Of a stretch of 64,000 nt of DNA, positions 23,752 to 37,352 are shown in pieces; positions within the stretch are counted from its first letter, which is position 1; each line of letters begins with the position of its first letter. Below the pieces are notes generated by a model that saw only the letters and a list, made by a program, of their open reading frames with translations, did no database searches and had not been told where the DNA came from. Made by a program: the position numbers and the translations under genes. The stretch is from Phoronis australis. Its lineage: Eukaryota > Phoronida > Phoronidae. Location of the stretch: positions 408,576-472,575 of the forward strand of contig NMRA01000082.1 in the NCBI GenBank assembly GCA_002633005.1, written 5' to 3'.

Positions 23752-26700
23752 ATGTTGCGGACGCGCTCGAATTATTGTCTGTCACTTTTAAAGAGATGTC
23801 TTCACAACAGTTCAGCAGCTTGCTATACAGCAGACCAACAAAACAAAAGGTAAAGTTAACGTTAATTTTTCATAAAAGTTGGCTTATGTATATGTTCTGG
23901 GTTGAAAGGCTGGGAACCGTATACCTTTGACTGACGCAGGTGTAAATTACCCCTACGACGGTAACTATAAGGAATGCACGTGTCAGTAATAACCGATTGA
24001 GTGAATTTGTGATGCAATGTGTAAGCAATTAAGGAGTGCCCGACAATTCAAGTATTCCCCAGATACGCGTTAGGTTGGGGGGATTTTTATATTCGCTCCA
24101 ACTGGAATGTGAAATGTTTGCACCTATAGTCTTGGGCCACTAGTTCTCTGAATTGTCATAATGCAGGTCACTCATACATTGAAGGAAATTTTGTCGGACA
24201 AAAGCCACTCAAATCACTATATAGAAGGAGATGGTGTTTAGAAGTAGCTTGTAGAATACAAGAAAACAAACAAACATTTTATTGAGATGCACAAACGCAG
24301 CGGAGGGCGCTGGCGTCAGTGGCTGCATCTGGGACTAGACCCGTGTGAAGTTTTTTTTTACGTACTCGCGTAATTTTTGCCGGAAAATTTCGAAACATCA
24401 CTTCTTTTAACACCTCTAGTTCATGGTTAAACGCATGCTGAAATATCACCGTAATTCACTCAAGTTGTAATTATAATTGCTTTCCGATTTCAGGTAATGT
24501 GCGTTTGAGTAGGTAATACGTTTTTTTGTAAGTTTAGTGTGCTAAAGGATTATGTTGTGGTTGTTCGCATTTGCTTTTAACAGAGCCTACAAACTGTACC
24601 CAATTTGCTTTGATTACGTAACAAAATGCAGTTACATCAAGCCGTGAGACGCCACCGACACCGGTTAAAACTGGTTTTGATGTTTTAAAAGTTCAAAATG
24701 ATAATACCCGATCTGTGAGGGACCAAGTGTGTGTCCTAAAACTTGACAGCGACACACAGTGGTTTGAAGGATAATCATTCCTCAACGCGTTGCCAGCTTG
24801 TCCCCTTTGATAACAAGTTACTGGAACCTTGGCGTCACTTTGGCACGATGCACTAAACCAAATCTCCACCAGGTGTCACTTGCTATGCGTGGATCAGTGT
24901 CTTATCTTCCTAACTGTCACACTAAAACTTATTGCATTGCAGATGACATTTGTCCCCCAGTCTAAACATTTGTAAGTAACGCAGTGGGGGTGGGCGAAAA
25001 GTTTTGGCGCGGTGCACTCACTTTCTGCTATGGTAGGCCTCATATTCAACTGCCAATGAAACTCAAAAGACACAAACCTGGTTTTTGTAGTGGGGCTGTT
25101 ACCAGTATAGAGGCCATTTAAGTCGTAGAGATTAATCATTTGTAACATTCTTGGAGCTAGTCCTACTGAGATCTTTTCCTTGACAATAACCTTGCGATCC
25201 TTTTAAGATTTTGTTTTAAAAAATTCCCGCCTAGTGTACACTTTCAAGCGCAACTATAAGTAAAGCACAACGGACAAATATTTCACCCTTACTTGTTGGA
25301 AATCATATTTTTCAGTGGCGAGACACATTTGCATTACTACAAGCAGAACATGAGACTCTGGGCCGCGGGTCCGCCCCCATGAACATGTAATTCACCCCTT
25401 CAGTTGCCTCTACATTGGTCGCAGAAGCAGTGAAAACACGAGAGACTGTCAGTATCTGATGAAAATGTCCCGCTTCTGTCTCACATTCTTGACAAAGAAA
25501 ATCAAAATTATTCAAGCATAATGAATAACGCATAATGGGTAATATTTTTGCCAATCGTACGCTTTACGACAACGCAGTGGTTGATAGATTCGTTTAACAA
25601 TGTTACAAAGTCAAGCGATAGCATAAAATAAACCCCCTTGCTGTAACCCACGAAAAAGTAGTTTTGAAGCTATTTTTGACATAACCTCGCACAAAATTTT
25701 CATATTTTTAACCAGTAATCCAAATACGTAGTGCTCAATGCTACAAGCCAACCGACGATTGAAAGGATTGCCTTGATGCAGTTTGTCTAGTGAAACAAAC
25801 TGCCGAACGTAACGTATAGGCCTTATGTGTAAAATAAAGGAACAAATGAATTCTCAAGCAATTTCTGGCGTTTTTCAGTCATGGGCTGAACAAGCGACTT
25901 AAAGAAACCGCAGACGCCGTCATCATCGGCGGCGGGATTATGGGATGCAGCATAGCTTACCACCTGGCCAAAGCAGGCATGAAGGACGTGGCACTGTTGG
26001 AAAAATCTGAGCTTACCGCCGGGTCAACATGGCACGCCGTAAGTATGGCTCGAGGCGCCAACATACGGATGTAGGAGCAGGTGGCGTTTGATTAGTTATT
26101 TTATTATTGGCTATTTTGCATTGCCGGGAGAAAATTTAACAGAACGTGCGGAATGGTGATAGTGTCGCAGAAAAGTGAAGATGTGTAGTATTGATTAGGG
26201 CAGTTTGCAATGATTTAGAGAAAAAAAGGAGGGTGAGAGATAAGGGGTAAGNGGAGGGGGAGAGGGAGGGGGAGAGAGGTGGAGGGAGGGATGGAGGAGG
26301 GACAGAAGGGGTGAGAGAAGGAGGGAGGAAGTAATTTGTCAAGCAGTTCGTTATGCAAGATATTATGGATGATGTACCATTTTGTACGGGCAAGAGGATA
26401 TTTCTTTACACCAGTAATCCTGTGTTGCATTGTAGGCGGGCCTCACAACGTACTTCAATCCGGGCATAAACATGAAGAAGATTCACTATTACAGCATCAA
26501 CCTGTACAACCAACTGGAAAAGGAAACAGAGCAGGTTCGCATGCGCAATACTTGTCACGTGTGCAGGGCTACGGTTGTACTGGCACGAATTGGTCATTCT
26601 CGTATATTTGTACTTTTAATTGGTCTCAATTAGTCTTGTTCATTTGAATTTGGGTGCACCTAAACAACGATGTTCAATCTAGAAACGTCACGAACATTCT

Positions 26701-29700
26701 CTTTAATGTATTGCACTCATTTCAATCCATGAACAGAGGAGCTTTGCAGTATGCTGTGAAATCTAACGGAAACATTTTAATTTTGAGGACAGATTTTAAA
26801 TCGTGTCATCTATGACTTTCCTGCAATACAACTATATATTATTTTTGTTATTGTGACAAAAACACAGGTATGACCATGGGCGCCTATGGTGCACCGCCCA
26901 TGTGTTTTGTTGAAGGGTTTGACAGGATAAACTTGGCCGTTTTCTGGAGGCTTCAAAAAGGTCGTTGACAATCGGCTGGGATATTTTGCTTTAGATCTGT
27001 TATGGAAGTGTGATCGTTGTTTGTTCAGGGAAAACTTAAGGCAATGCTGTACCCATTCATGCACGAAAAAAAGCCATTGACAGTCGGGTGGGATGCGTTG
27101 CCTCCGATCTATTATGAAAATGTTGTTGTTTGGTAAGGAAAAACGCAATGCAATGACAAAGAAAACTAGAGTTTAACAAAGAGTAACGCTGTATCCATTC
27201 GTGCATTCTTAACTGCGACAGAACATCATGGCGTATCAAAGGGAACGACCTTGATGGATGGCTTTGATATAAAGCGCTCTTCTGAGCGCTTTTAGGGACA
27301 TGTTAGTTTACGATCTTAATCGAATTTGTTTACTTTCCTTGATTCAGAATAAGAGTTTTATTGAACGTTTGCGGCATGACTCCTATCCGTCCATATTTCA
27401 CGTTTCAGGACATCGGGTTTCACCGCGTAGGTAGTTTGCGGCTGGCGGCTTCGCCGGTTCGAGTTGACGAGTTCCGCTACCAGATGTCGCGTCACGGATG
27501 GCATCAGGCACCTCAGTGGCTTATTACACCGGAAGAAATTGAACAAAGAGTTCCTATCATAAATATGGACAAGGTACCATATTCTTGAACACCATGTACT
27601 TCTCACCTTCCCTATGAACTATGGTGGGTCGTTTGCATACCGACCAAACTGTCCTGAGAGGTGATCCAAGGCTTTCAAGTCATCCAAGTTAGATATGACT
27701 TCAATACCTACTACATTCAGTCTCTTATTCATCGGCGCACTCTGATCCCCAAGGAACACAGTTGACGTGCCGGCCCTGGTGACACAATCTATATACGTTA
27801 ATCCAGAGCGTCTTCAAAACTGCCACTCTGTTAAAACTGAAAATTGCGTGCTTCAATTGTATGCCCTGTGTATATTGCTCAAAGGTGCTTAAAATGTGCA
27901 TCGTGATTTTCCCTAAAAGGGGACTGAAATAAGGGCGACCGATTTTCCTATGAAAATTATGAAAAATGAGTATTATCTTTACACCAAAGTTACTAACCCA
28001 TTTTCAATGCAGTTGAAACATTTCAAACGCCCATGACACACAGTCGTTAACATTTAACTAGATTTGGTGCATTTTTCGCTCGAAACCGTCTAGATGTTTT
28101 ATAATAGTGTGTAGTTATTAGAGCTCTGATGTAACGTTTAGAAAACGAGCACATCAGAACGTCTGAACAACGTGTCTTTCAATGACACCCGAAACATTTG
28201 ACTGGACTGCTTTGTAGTCCAGATTTCCTTGTCTCATGGTGTTTGTTATGGCCTTTAATTGTCCCTGGGTGTTAATTTACTTTACCAGATACTCGGTGGT
28301 CTGTACAACCCGGACGACGGCTACGTTGATCCTTATTCTGTGGCACAAGCTTTGGCCATTGGTGCCCGCAAACATGGTGCTGAAATCTACATGCCTGCTC
28401 CGGTCAAGTCCACAAACCAACGGGAAGATGGCTGTTGGGACGTCATCACGGACCACGGGACAATCGTCGCTAAGCACGTGATCAACGCAGCAGGTGAGAA
28501 TTCGATAATGCAGGACGACTCTTCCGCCACGTGATCCACCAACATGTCATTTCTTGACTCCCAGTGAAACACATCACCTGGGTAGCTTTCAAGCGCTTAC
28601 TCCGAACACAATGTGACTTTATTTCTAAATATTTTCCAGTGTGGCGTTTTTGTAAATGAAGTTTCACGACATAGGCGTTATGAGTTTTCCATTTAAAGTC
28701 CTTTGGCCATTTCATGGGAAGTGTCACCTCCCGTGTTCACCATTGAGCCTATCATACATTCCGTGTTAGACCAGAAAGGCATATCTGAAGTCAGACTGTC
28801 ATTTTCAGTTTCTTGATTTTATAGAAATGTGAGTAATTGTATAGCAAAACTTGTTAATTTGTAGGTTTCCATGCTCGGGAGGTAGCCAAGTTGGCGGACA
28901 TTGATCTCCCAGTTGTTCCTATCCACCATCAGTACGTCGTGACGTCAACGATTCCGGAGGTGGCCGAAATAAAACAAGAAATTCCGGTTCTCCGCGATTT
29001 AGACTCCTCCTACTACCTTCGCATGGAGAGGCAGGGTTTATTGGTTGGTCCGTACGAGAATGAGGACAAGATGCAACTATGTGAAGACTGGGCGCGAGAG
29101 GGCGTTCCGCCCGGTACGGTAACTTATCAGTGAAATTTGCCACCCTAGTGTGCAAAACGAAATTTCCTGTCGACATTTTTATCCGCCAAAAGTGTTATAG
29201 TAGTGAAAGGGATAGTGGTAAGAAGAGCGGTAGCATAACCCCGGAGACGGATTCTCTACAGGGGCGGATCCAGGATTTTGAGTTAGGGGGCCAGGGAAGA
29301 GTATTAGCCAGGATTTTGCCCCTCAGACATTTGCACCCCCGAACTGTCAAATGGAATCTAGGAGAATTTTAGGGGGGCCATGGCCCCTTTCCCCCTCTAA
29401 ATCCGCCACTTCTCTATCACATAATATGTAGAGGGGTTTGCAAGCAATTCAGCATTCAATCCAAAGTATTCCGGGGCGAACAGGAAAATGGGTACCCCAG
29501 ACAAAACCAAATGATGGAATTTCCCTAGTCGCTTCTTCCATTGACCCACTCGTGACGATACCCGAGAGGGCATCCGCATCAAACACTCCTATGCGAGAGT
29601 TCACATGTTCCTTTAGGATGCCCGTGAAGGTGAAATGATAATTGAGTTAAAAACGCACGAAATATATTCTTGCCTTCCTAGTGTTTTCAAATTAAATCTG

Positions 29701-32700
29701 ATCTGCTAGACTACTTACAACATTAGATTGATTCCTAGCCCCTTGGAAGCATCACGCCTCCTTCAAAGGCAAAATGGTACTAAAGATTGGCGGGAACTCT
29801 CGTCTCTTGCCTTCTCACGAGATCTCGTCTGGTTAACAAACTCTCATCAAAATTGGACGACACTTTGACGCGAGATCCACCTTGTTCATTAAGATGACGG
29901 TTCCCGCCAATCTTTTGAATGGATCAACAATCACATTTTATTATTTTTATCTTTCGCTACAAATTTCCAGTCATTTAGTGGACGGCGGTTCAGGCGTGAT
30001 CCGCTTCTGGTCGGATGGCAACAAATTAATAAGTCATGTCATGACCACGTATGTACTTTCTTACACTAGGTTTCGGCAAAGAACTCTTCCAGCCGGACGT
30101 TGACCGTATCTATGACCATTTGGAGAAGGCTATGGAATTGGTTCCCTGTCTAAGTGACGCCAGCATTCAAACAGTAGTGTCCGGGCCCATTACCTATTCT
30201 GTCGACGCTTTGCCTACGCTCGGACCCATGTGGGACCGCCACAACTATTGGCTAGCCGTCGGCACTGGGTAACTATTTACTGTGAATGAATTAACTATTC
30301 TGTGGGTGTCTTCCTTTATGGTCCATCAGGCTTATGGTCGAAGGGAGATTCATGTGGTTCCGACCCAACTCTCAAAGACGTCCATACATTGATTGACGTC
30401 GAAAGACAAACTAAAGCCGATATAATGCATGGTTGACCTCGGCGAAGGGAGATTGGAAGTATTGGGCAGCAACTCAACATCTAGGGTATTCTAACTTGAA
30501 AGTAATGTTTGCTGTTGGGAGCAATTTGAGTAAAGCGTTGGTGACATAAAGGGCGACTAGAGGCATTTAATATTGCATGGCGGCGAAAGAACGTCGCGCA
30601 TGACCCGGAACAGCCCGGGAACACTTTCTCGGAGAGTCCATTGGGTTTTGTTCTTTGGCAAAAATCAGTCTACAAATGGCCTAACCTGTTTCATGAAAAC
30701 CGGCAAAGGCTGAGAGTCAGAAAATCTGTTTACAACAGAAAGTCAAAAGGTAAAAATAATCCCTAGTCTGCTAAACAGAAGACAAAACGTTTCGAGAAAC
30801 GCAACAGACAAAAACCAACAACTTTTGATTATTTGTAGTCATATTTCTGACTTTTAGCTAAAGTCAGAAGACAAAGGCCTGTAGTTTTTTTTTCGGGAAC
30901 AGGCCCTAGCAGACGTCCGTGTAATTTATCTTTAATTTATGTCCCCGTTTTAATGGAAAACAACGTTTCCATGTGGGCACCACAGCATAACATTTACAAC
31001 GTTAGTGACATGAACACTTCGTCGGACAGACATCGAATGATTAACTGACAGCGTCGGTTTCACGTACGCCTTTATTTTAGGTACGGGATCGCCCATGGCG
31101 GTGGATGCGGCAAGTACTTGTCCGACTGGATAATGAACGGAGAACCAACCTACGCCTTGATAGAGACCGACCCTGGTCGAAGTGGTGACTGGTGCCACAT
31201 GTGAGTAGTTACATGTGTATATTTAATGTCTCTGTTTTGGAAGATATTAAACATCTCGTCGACTAGTAAAATCACCGAAAAGCTATATAGATTAACACAT
31301 TTTTGAACGGCGATTCGCTCTTTTAAGAACAATGTTTTTTCATCATCCATTATCAGCTAGAATGTTAGTGACAATTTGCTATATCTCATTGGTTAGTGAT
31401 CTCTGCCAAACTTTCAAATATTAACTAAAGGTGGCACTACGTCAAGGAATCATTGATTTTGGTGAAACTAGCAGAAGACAACTTTCGATACAATACGAGA
31501 AACATTTTAGTACTTTGGGACGGACTAATGGTGACCTCCAGAGCAGGTTCACTTTTGGAAGAGATTAGGTCACTCAAGTCAGCCCAAAATCGACTGAACT
31601 GTAGTCAATGTCTCATGTTGATGGATGTAGAAATGTGTTGGGCTTTCTAAGTGCGCTTCGTCTGGCTGCGTTTATTTTGGGTNGGGGGGGGGGGGGGTGG
31701 TCCTCGAACTGATTGACAAGTCACTTCAAATTTGACTTATTATTCGGGGACAAGTTCCTTGACGCAGGATACGTGGGAGGCATTTGCAGCGAAAAATTGT
31801 TGGGTTCCAAAAGGTAAGCTATTGTTGGAAGAGCCCCCAGGGCTAAGACGTCTAAGACAAGAGCCTTTTAGGCCAATTCTTTTTTTCTTTCAGAGATTAT
31901 GCACTGAAGAAAACGCGCGAGACCTACGCCAAAAACAACATGGTAGGTTTCCCCAAAGAAGAGAGGTGGGCGGGTAGACCCACCGCTCGCGTGAGTGGGG
32001 TCTACCAGAAGCTAAAGGACGGTGGTGCTGAATATGGATTCCACGCAGGTTCGTAACATCAGGAAAATCATGTAATACTATTCTTGAGATGTGGGTGTCA
32101 GAACTTGTTCTCTGATACAGTGCTGTACGTCAATTTCAAAAAGCAACGCGATTGCATTTTATGTGCAGATGTGGAATTAGTGGTACAGTTATTCAACAGT
32201 GTATCACCACCTAAAACCTGTCACCTTGTGTGCGTGTTGCAATAAAGTTAACGATGATTATTTAGTTCATTTTTGCGAAATTGGTTTATTTTGTTTCATC
32301 CACGTGTCAGGTGACCTCAAGATCTGAGTTTTCTGGACGCTGACGCCTATAAGGCTGTTGGAGGAGAAAGGCTGCATGGGCGCTGTTGTAACGCAACTGC
32401 ATAAAGTTAAAGTGGGAATAAGCCCGCTGTCATAGTTGTTACCACATTTTATTGAAACATTCAAAAACGTGGTCCCATAGACTGAATTGTCAGGAACTAC
32501 TAAATACAGTGACATCTATCGGGCAACATACATAACATCCGCCTTCCACCACACTAAACCAACTGATGGTTTAGACCACGTACTTTTGTGAATGGCATCA
32601 AATTATTTCTTAGTCAAGGTGGAGGCGACATCATGTGTTCTTCTTTCAGACCAGGATCTACAAGTTGGCTTATCACGGCAGGTTACTAACGAGTTATAAC

Positions 32701-35700
32701 GAGCTGCCACTTCTTTGTGAACTCAGAGATCGCTTTTCATCTCAAAAAGAACAATTTGAGACCAATTTTCTAGCAGCATTAAAATCTCGTTTCTTGGATA
32801 GAATGTGTATTATAGCTGCTTTAAATACAACGTACGCGCACGTGATACAGTGAATGCCCGGATGATCATTCAAATACATGTACACGGGACACTGCGTTCA
32901 GGGATTTGGAGTATTTTTACACGGAGTTCACATTGCTTTTAGTCCTTGGGGATTCAGTCAAAGGTTTTTGAGTGGCATCAAGGTTTTCCAATCTAGGCAG
33001 CTTGTCGCCCTCTCTAGAGTGTCATTGCCAGTACCAGAGGCTAGCTGGTAAACACATCCATAATCGTCTCTACCTTTAGGGTGGGAACAGCCGACATGGT
33101 TTGCACAGGACGGAGACGACGGTGGTTACAAACCCAGTTATCGTCGTACGAACTGGTTCGAACCGGTGGGGCGCGAGTGCAGGATGGTTTTGGAAAAGGG
33201 AGGAGTCATCGACCTTACTCCGTTTGGAAAATTCAATGTTAAAGGAAAAGACGCGACAGCGTATATGGATCATATTGTCGCCAATAAACTACCAGAGGTA
33301 ACGACATATCCATGCACTGTGTGATAAAAGTAATTCAATAATAGAAATGACTGAATTCGACAAAAATCTGCAAATGTCACAAAATCAAAGATAGAAAAAA
33401 TTGGTCAAATCCGTTCATCGAGATTTTTCGTCATAGACTATGTCGCTTAAAACTGTGAGTTGGAGAAGCGACTGTTGCGAACTAACAGGCTTGGAAGAGC
33501 AATACAAGGACGCACTCGTTAGCTACGATCTGTGGGGTTTGAACTTGGTGGCGACAACAACGGATGATCGAGAGTCTCGGAGATTTCAAGTCATGATTTC
33601 TGATAAATATTCTTTTGCGACAGTTGCTGACGTCACTCACGTAATTTTCTGTGCAGTACTCCCCTTAGGGCCTATAGACCCACCTACAATAGGAGAGTAA
33701 CAATTTTTGCGCATTTTATTTTAGATAAATACCACAAACATTAGTCACATGCTAACTCCAACCGGAAAAGTGTACGCTGAGCTAACAGTGACGCGGCTAC
33801 CCGAAGATGAATATTTCTGCGTGACGGGTTCAGGCTCCGAGTTCCACGACTACAGGTAATTCTCCGCTTTCTCGCCACTTGTTATGGACCTCGCGAGTTC
33901 CTTTACGCAAGCCTAGAAAGAGAAACTCCGGGAAATATGTTGAAAAATATGTAATGCTTTGTTGGAAATCTGTAAAGAGTCATCTTTTTGATATTGTTAG
34001 TGGACATGTTGTTGCCACCCCCAATGAGAGTGGCAGAAACTGTCTCGTTCGCGCTATTGGTCATCCAACTCAAGTTGAGTTTCGTGATTTGTTTCGTAGC
34101 TTCCGGAACACAGTTATCCCGTTAGCTTTTTGAGGTCAAATTTCCTTCATTCCCGGTTCCTACGCACTGAAGTCATTTGGAAAAAAGTCCCAAAAATAAC
34201 CCGTTTGCCATAGGCTTCCCACGGGAAACTATGGTGCAAGCTCGTCGCATTGGCGACTTGTATTGTTATATCCAACAAAGACACATCAAAAGAAAGCAAT
34301 GGTAGCGCTCCATAGGCGATAACCATGCGACGGGCGTAAACAACACCTTGCAACCTCCATACGACGTCATTTGGCTAAAAATTAAGTTCTTCATTTTGAT
34401 GTTTGTCTTTGACTATGTTGTTGAGGTTGAAATCGATTTCTTTTGAGGTGGTTGCAAACACAAGCCAGGGAAAAGAACTTCGACGTCACGATAGAGAGAG
34501 TAACAGACGACATAGCTTGCCTCGGTATTGCAGGACCCAAATCACGTGATGTCATGACAAGCCTGACAACCGAGAGCATGTCAAACGAGGACTTCCGGTT
34601 CTTGCAAGCGAAACAAATAACTGTTGGTGGAGTGGCAACCACTGCCATACGTATATCATATACAGGTGAAATAAAATCATAAAACAAGATTTTAAACTTA
34701 AACACGTGTTTAATCAGAAGCTGGCATGGGAACGCAAAGACATCTCTTGCATTTTGCTGACTATTTCTCTATTAAAATAAAAAAGCTTTGGATAAATTTT
34801 GAAATAAAGAATTCCGATGAACTAGAGGCTTGGAATCTAGCTGATTTAAACCCTTTTTTCACTTTGTAACTAAGAATTTGTATTTTCAAAAGGTGAATTG
34901 GGTTGGGAGCTGTATCACAAGCCGTCCGATACTGAGGCGCTGTATGACGCTCTAATGTCATCTGGTAAAGAACATGGCGTGGGAAACTTCGGCACATACG
35001 CACTAAACTCCCTTAGGCTGGAGAAAGGATTCCGAGCCTGGGGACAAGAGGTAGGACTAGGACGAGCTCTGTGGAATACGGTTTTTGCGAGAAAAGCGTG
35101 ATCACGCAAGTCTTCGCGAGAGATCGCTATGCACTAAAAGCGAAACACTTGGCCACAGTAGCGGGAGTCTTGCGTCTAAGGAAAACGCCTCTGGTTTGAT
35201 TTGTTGATCAAAGTGTAACCCTGTATTCTGTAACTCAACTTCTACAACATCGCCGTCTCATTTACTGTAAACGAAATCGACTGGTGGTTTCAATATATAT
35301 TGTTAATGTATTCCATCTCAAATCTAATTAAGTATAATGGCTTGGTCTACTCTTTTGTGCCCGTTCTGATGCTTGATTGTTATTGTCATTGTCTTTAATT
35401 TGGCAGTAACCTAGTATTAAATTACTAGATTGTATGCCTTGCCACTTCACTTTACTACAAGCCAAATTGGTAGATAGAAGATCATAAAGTTTTGAGCACA
35501 ATCTGATGATACGTAATCAACGTACTTCTTTGCAGATGAATGTAGACACAAACCCGCTCGAGGCAGGATTGGGAATGTTTGTTAAGTTAAAGAAGGTAGG
35601 CGGATTTGCTTTCTATGGAAGTAGTTCTGACATCATCGTAATGACTCGCAAATGCCATAGACTGATGTGTAGAAATATAGGCGGATCCAGGGGCATTAAA

Positions 35701-37352
35701 GGAGTCTGCACCCCCCTTTGTTCCCTTGATTTTAGAGATATCAAATCTAGAATTTTCAAATTGTTGACACCCCTGGAAAAGGTAACCTGGAAGTTCACGT
35801 AGAAGTAGATTCTGAGCTAAAAAATTGCTAAAATTCGATAGGTTTAGGAGGCATGTACGTTTTTTGAACTTTGTGGAAAACAGACCTTTGGCAGTGGCAA
35901 CCGTTAGGTGAATTGTGTTTTACATTACGTTTATGGTGCAACAGTAGGGTATACATATTTAATGAATTGTGCATGTATGTACAACTTGAGAGCGATGAAA
36001 CATCCGATGAAAACAAGTTTTAGATCATAAATCAACCAATGCGCTACGCGTAAATAACCAACGCGTCTTCAAAGTCAGAACCTGTGTTTTAAATTCCCCT
36101 TTTCATCCGATTGCAAATCTCGTATGCCTACAGACGGTCATCGTATAACAGCGCAAAGTATATAAGCTCATAATTGTTCAAGGCCTCGTATTCACTCGAC
36201 TTCCCTCGTGTTTGTAGAAACGTACCAAGTTGTATGTACTTGATGCCACCGGAAATTGACGAACATGCCGCCTGTGTGGGTGTATAGACACATGTTCCTC
36301 TACCCGCAACATTGCGCTTATTTTTCAAGTTTATCGCGCAGTAGGGCATGCCCCTGAGCTTCACGTGCAGGCTCAGGATGGTGTCTCTTAAAAATACGCA
36401 TGTCTGAAACTGGAGTTTTTGTGTGTTTTATTTCCACGTCGCCTAGTTGTTTAGTAATTACTTAAATACTACTTGAATACTCGTCAACGTCAAGGGTTTG
36501 ATATGGGAATGTTTAGCACGACGTTTTGAACCCAGTGTGACGGCATTGTCTATTCATATTTCCGGGTTCAAATTGCGTCATCTACTTCCATGACACGTCA
36601 TCCCTAAACATCCGAATTTTTAAAAACTTACTCCTTGGATTTACAAATGTGAATTACGTCCGAGCCTTGGCATGCACCTAAATTCGCTAATCAGTAGATG
36701 CATAGGCATAAATACGCATGGGCATGAATGCGAGCATGTAAGGCAGCGTATTGTAGTGAATTATGGGTGAACTGGGAAAGTTTAAGATCTAAGTGCAATA
36801 TTTTATCTTTCAGGAAGCCGATTTCATTGGAAAAACAGCTCTGCAGAAAATCAAGGCTGAAGGACTGAAGCGTCGCCTCGCTTACATGACGGTAGACACC
36901 ACTGATGTGGATTGTGAAGGCAACGAGACAATATGGTTCGAGGACAAGGTTAGTGTCGTTTTTTTGAACTCAAATCTTCGTTTACTTATTTTCAAAACAG
37001 ATGTCCAACTTTCTGTCGCGTATATAAGCAGATGTTTGCCCCAAAAGCATTGAAAAAATCCTCTCAGGCCAACTCTATGAACACATCTAAATTTTTATCT
37101 TTTAAAAAGGTTTTTAATATGGCGCTGTGTTTCTCATGTTCACAAATAATTTTATAGGTAGTGGGCAACACAACCTCGGGAGCGTATGGATACCAAATTA
37201 ACAAGAGTGTGTGCTTCGGTTACTTGCCCATGGAACTACAAGCGCCTGGCACTCAAGTTCAGGTAGAATTAGTGGGAGAACGTCACATGGCCACCGTTCT
37301 GAAAGGACCACCGGTAATGATCGAATCTATGCGAAAGACGGGGAAGGTTTGA
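23752..37352 (+). CDS. DMGDH: Dimethylglycine dehydrogenase, mitochondrial (16 exons, complete)
   Basis: The mitochondrial flavoenzyme demethylates dimethylglycine to sarcosine, passing one-carbon units to tetrahydrofolate and electrons to ETF. Exons: 23752-23849, 25879-26038, 26436-26534, 27409-27573, 28289-28493, 28865-29113, 30070-30268, 31081-31200, 31894-32048, 33080-33297, 33725-33855, 34448-34665, 34893-35050, 35536-35595, 36814-36948, 37158-37352. All junctions are in phase and give 854 residues (human 866, also 16 exons). Exon 1 encodes a basic presequence starting MLRTRS, typical of mitochondrial import. The FAD Rossmann motif IIGGGIMGC lies at 48-56 and the expected covalent-FAD histidine is His85 in STWHAAG. 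The C-terminal half is the folate-binding GCV-T-like domain, with [13 protein letters not shown] and [13 protein letters not shown]. Sarcosine dehydrogenase is a close relative, but the match to DMGDH is stronger along the whole length, and the BHMT neighbour agrees. Confidence 0.97.
26217..26331 (+). repeat. Polypurine (GGGAGA-rich) tract in DMGDH intron 2
   Basis: About 115 bases are almost entirely A and G with only a few pyrimidines, built from GAGGG, GGAGA and GGAGGGA units. One unresolved base lies at 26252. Such tracts can form triplex (H-DNA) structures, which is inference here. Confidence 0.8.
26960..27210. repeat. Diverged tandem duplication in DMGDH intron 3
   Basis: Two consecutive segments share the word order GACAATCGGCTGGGAT, GATCTGTTATG, GTTGTTTG, AAGG...AAAAC, ACGCTGTA and CCATTCATGCAC. 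The first copy starts at about 26967 and the second at about 27079. The copies are diverged and differ by an insertion. No function is apparent. Confidence 0.45.
29259..29410 (+). mobile_element. Short DNA-transposon-like copy in DMGDH intron 6
   Basis: The left end is CAGGGGCGGATCCAGG and the right end, reversed, is AAGTGGCGGATTTAGAGG. The word TTCTCTA occurs directly at both borders (29253-29259 area and about 29408-29416), consistent with a 7-8 base target duplication. A diverged copy in the other orientation is at 53.79-53.96 kb. The element is about 150 bases and non-coding. Confidence 0.5.
30665..30915. mobile_element. Possible inverted-repeat element in DMGDH intron 7
   Basis: GGCCTAACCTGTTTCATGAAA near the left edge is matched by GGGCCTGTTCCCGAAAAA in reverse at the right edge. 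Inside is a 10-base hairpin, TTCTGACTTT/AAAGTCAGAA, at about 30848-30872. The similarity is modest, so this is tentative. Confidence 0.25.
31683..31697 (+). repeat. Poly-G run with an unresolved base
   Basis: One N at 31683 precedes a run of about 14 G in the intron between DMGDH exons 8 and 9. Homopolymer length is uncertain. Confidence 0.8.
35676..35790 (+). mobile_element. Partial copy of the GGCGGATCC-ended element
   Basis: TATAGGCGGATCCAGGGGC followed by a C-rich stretch matches the left end of the elements at 1181 and 29259. No matching right end is seen, so this is a truncated copy. It lies in the intron between DMGDH exons 14 and 15. Confidence 0.35.

Noticed and set aside
23703-23930. 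75-codon plus-strand frame overlapping DMGDH exon 1
   Set aside because: It is in the wrong phase for exon 2. The frame starting at 23752 gives the presequence and the correct phase.
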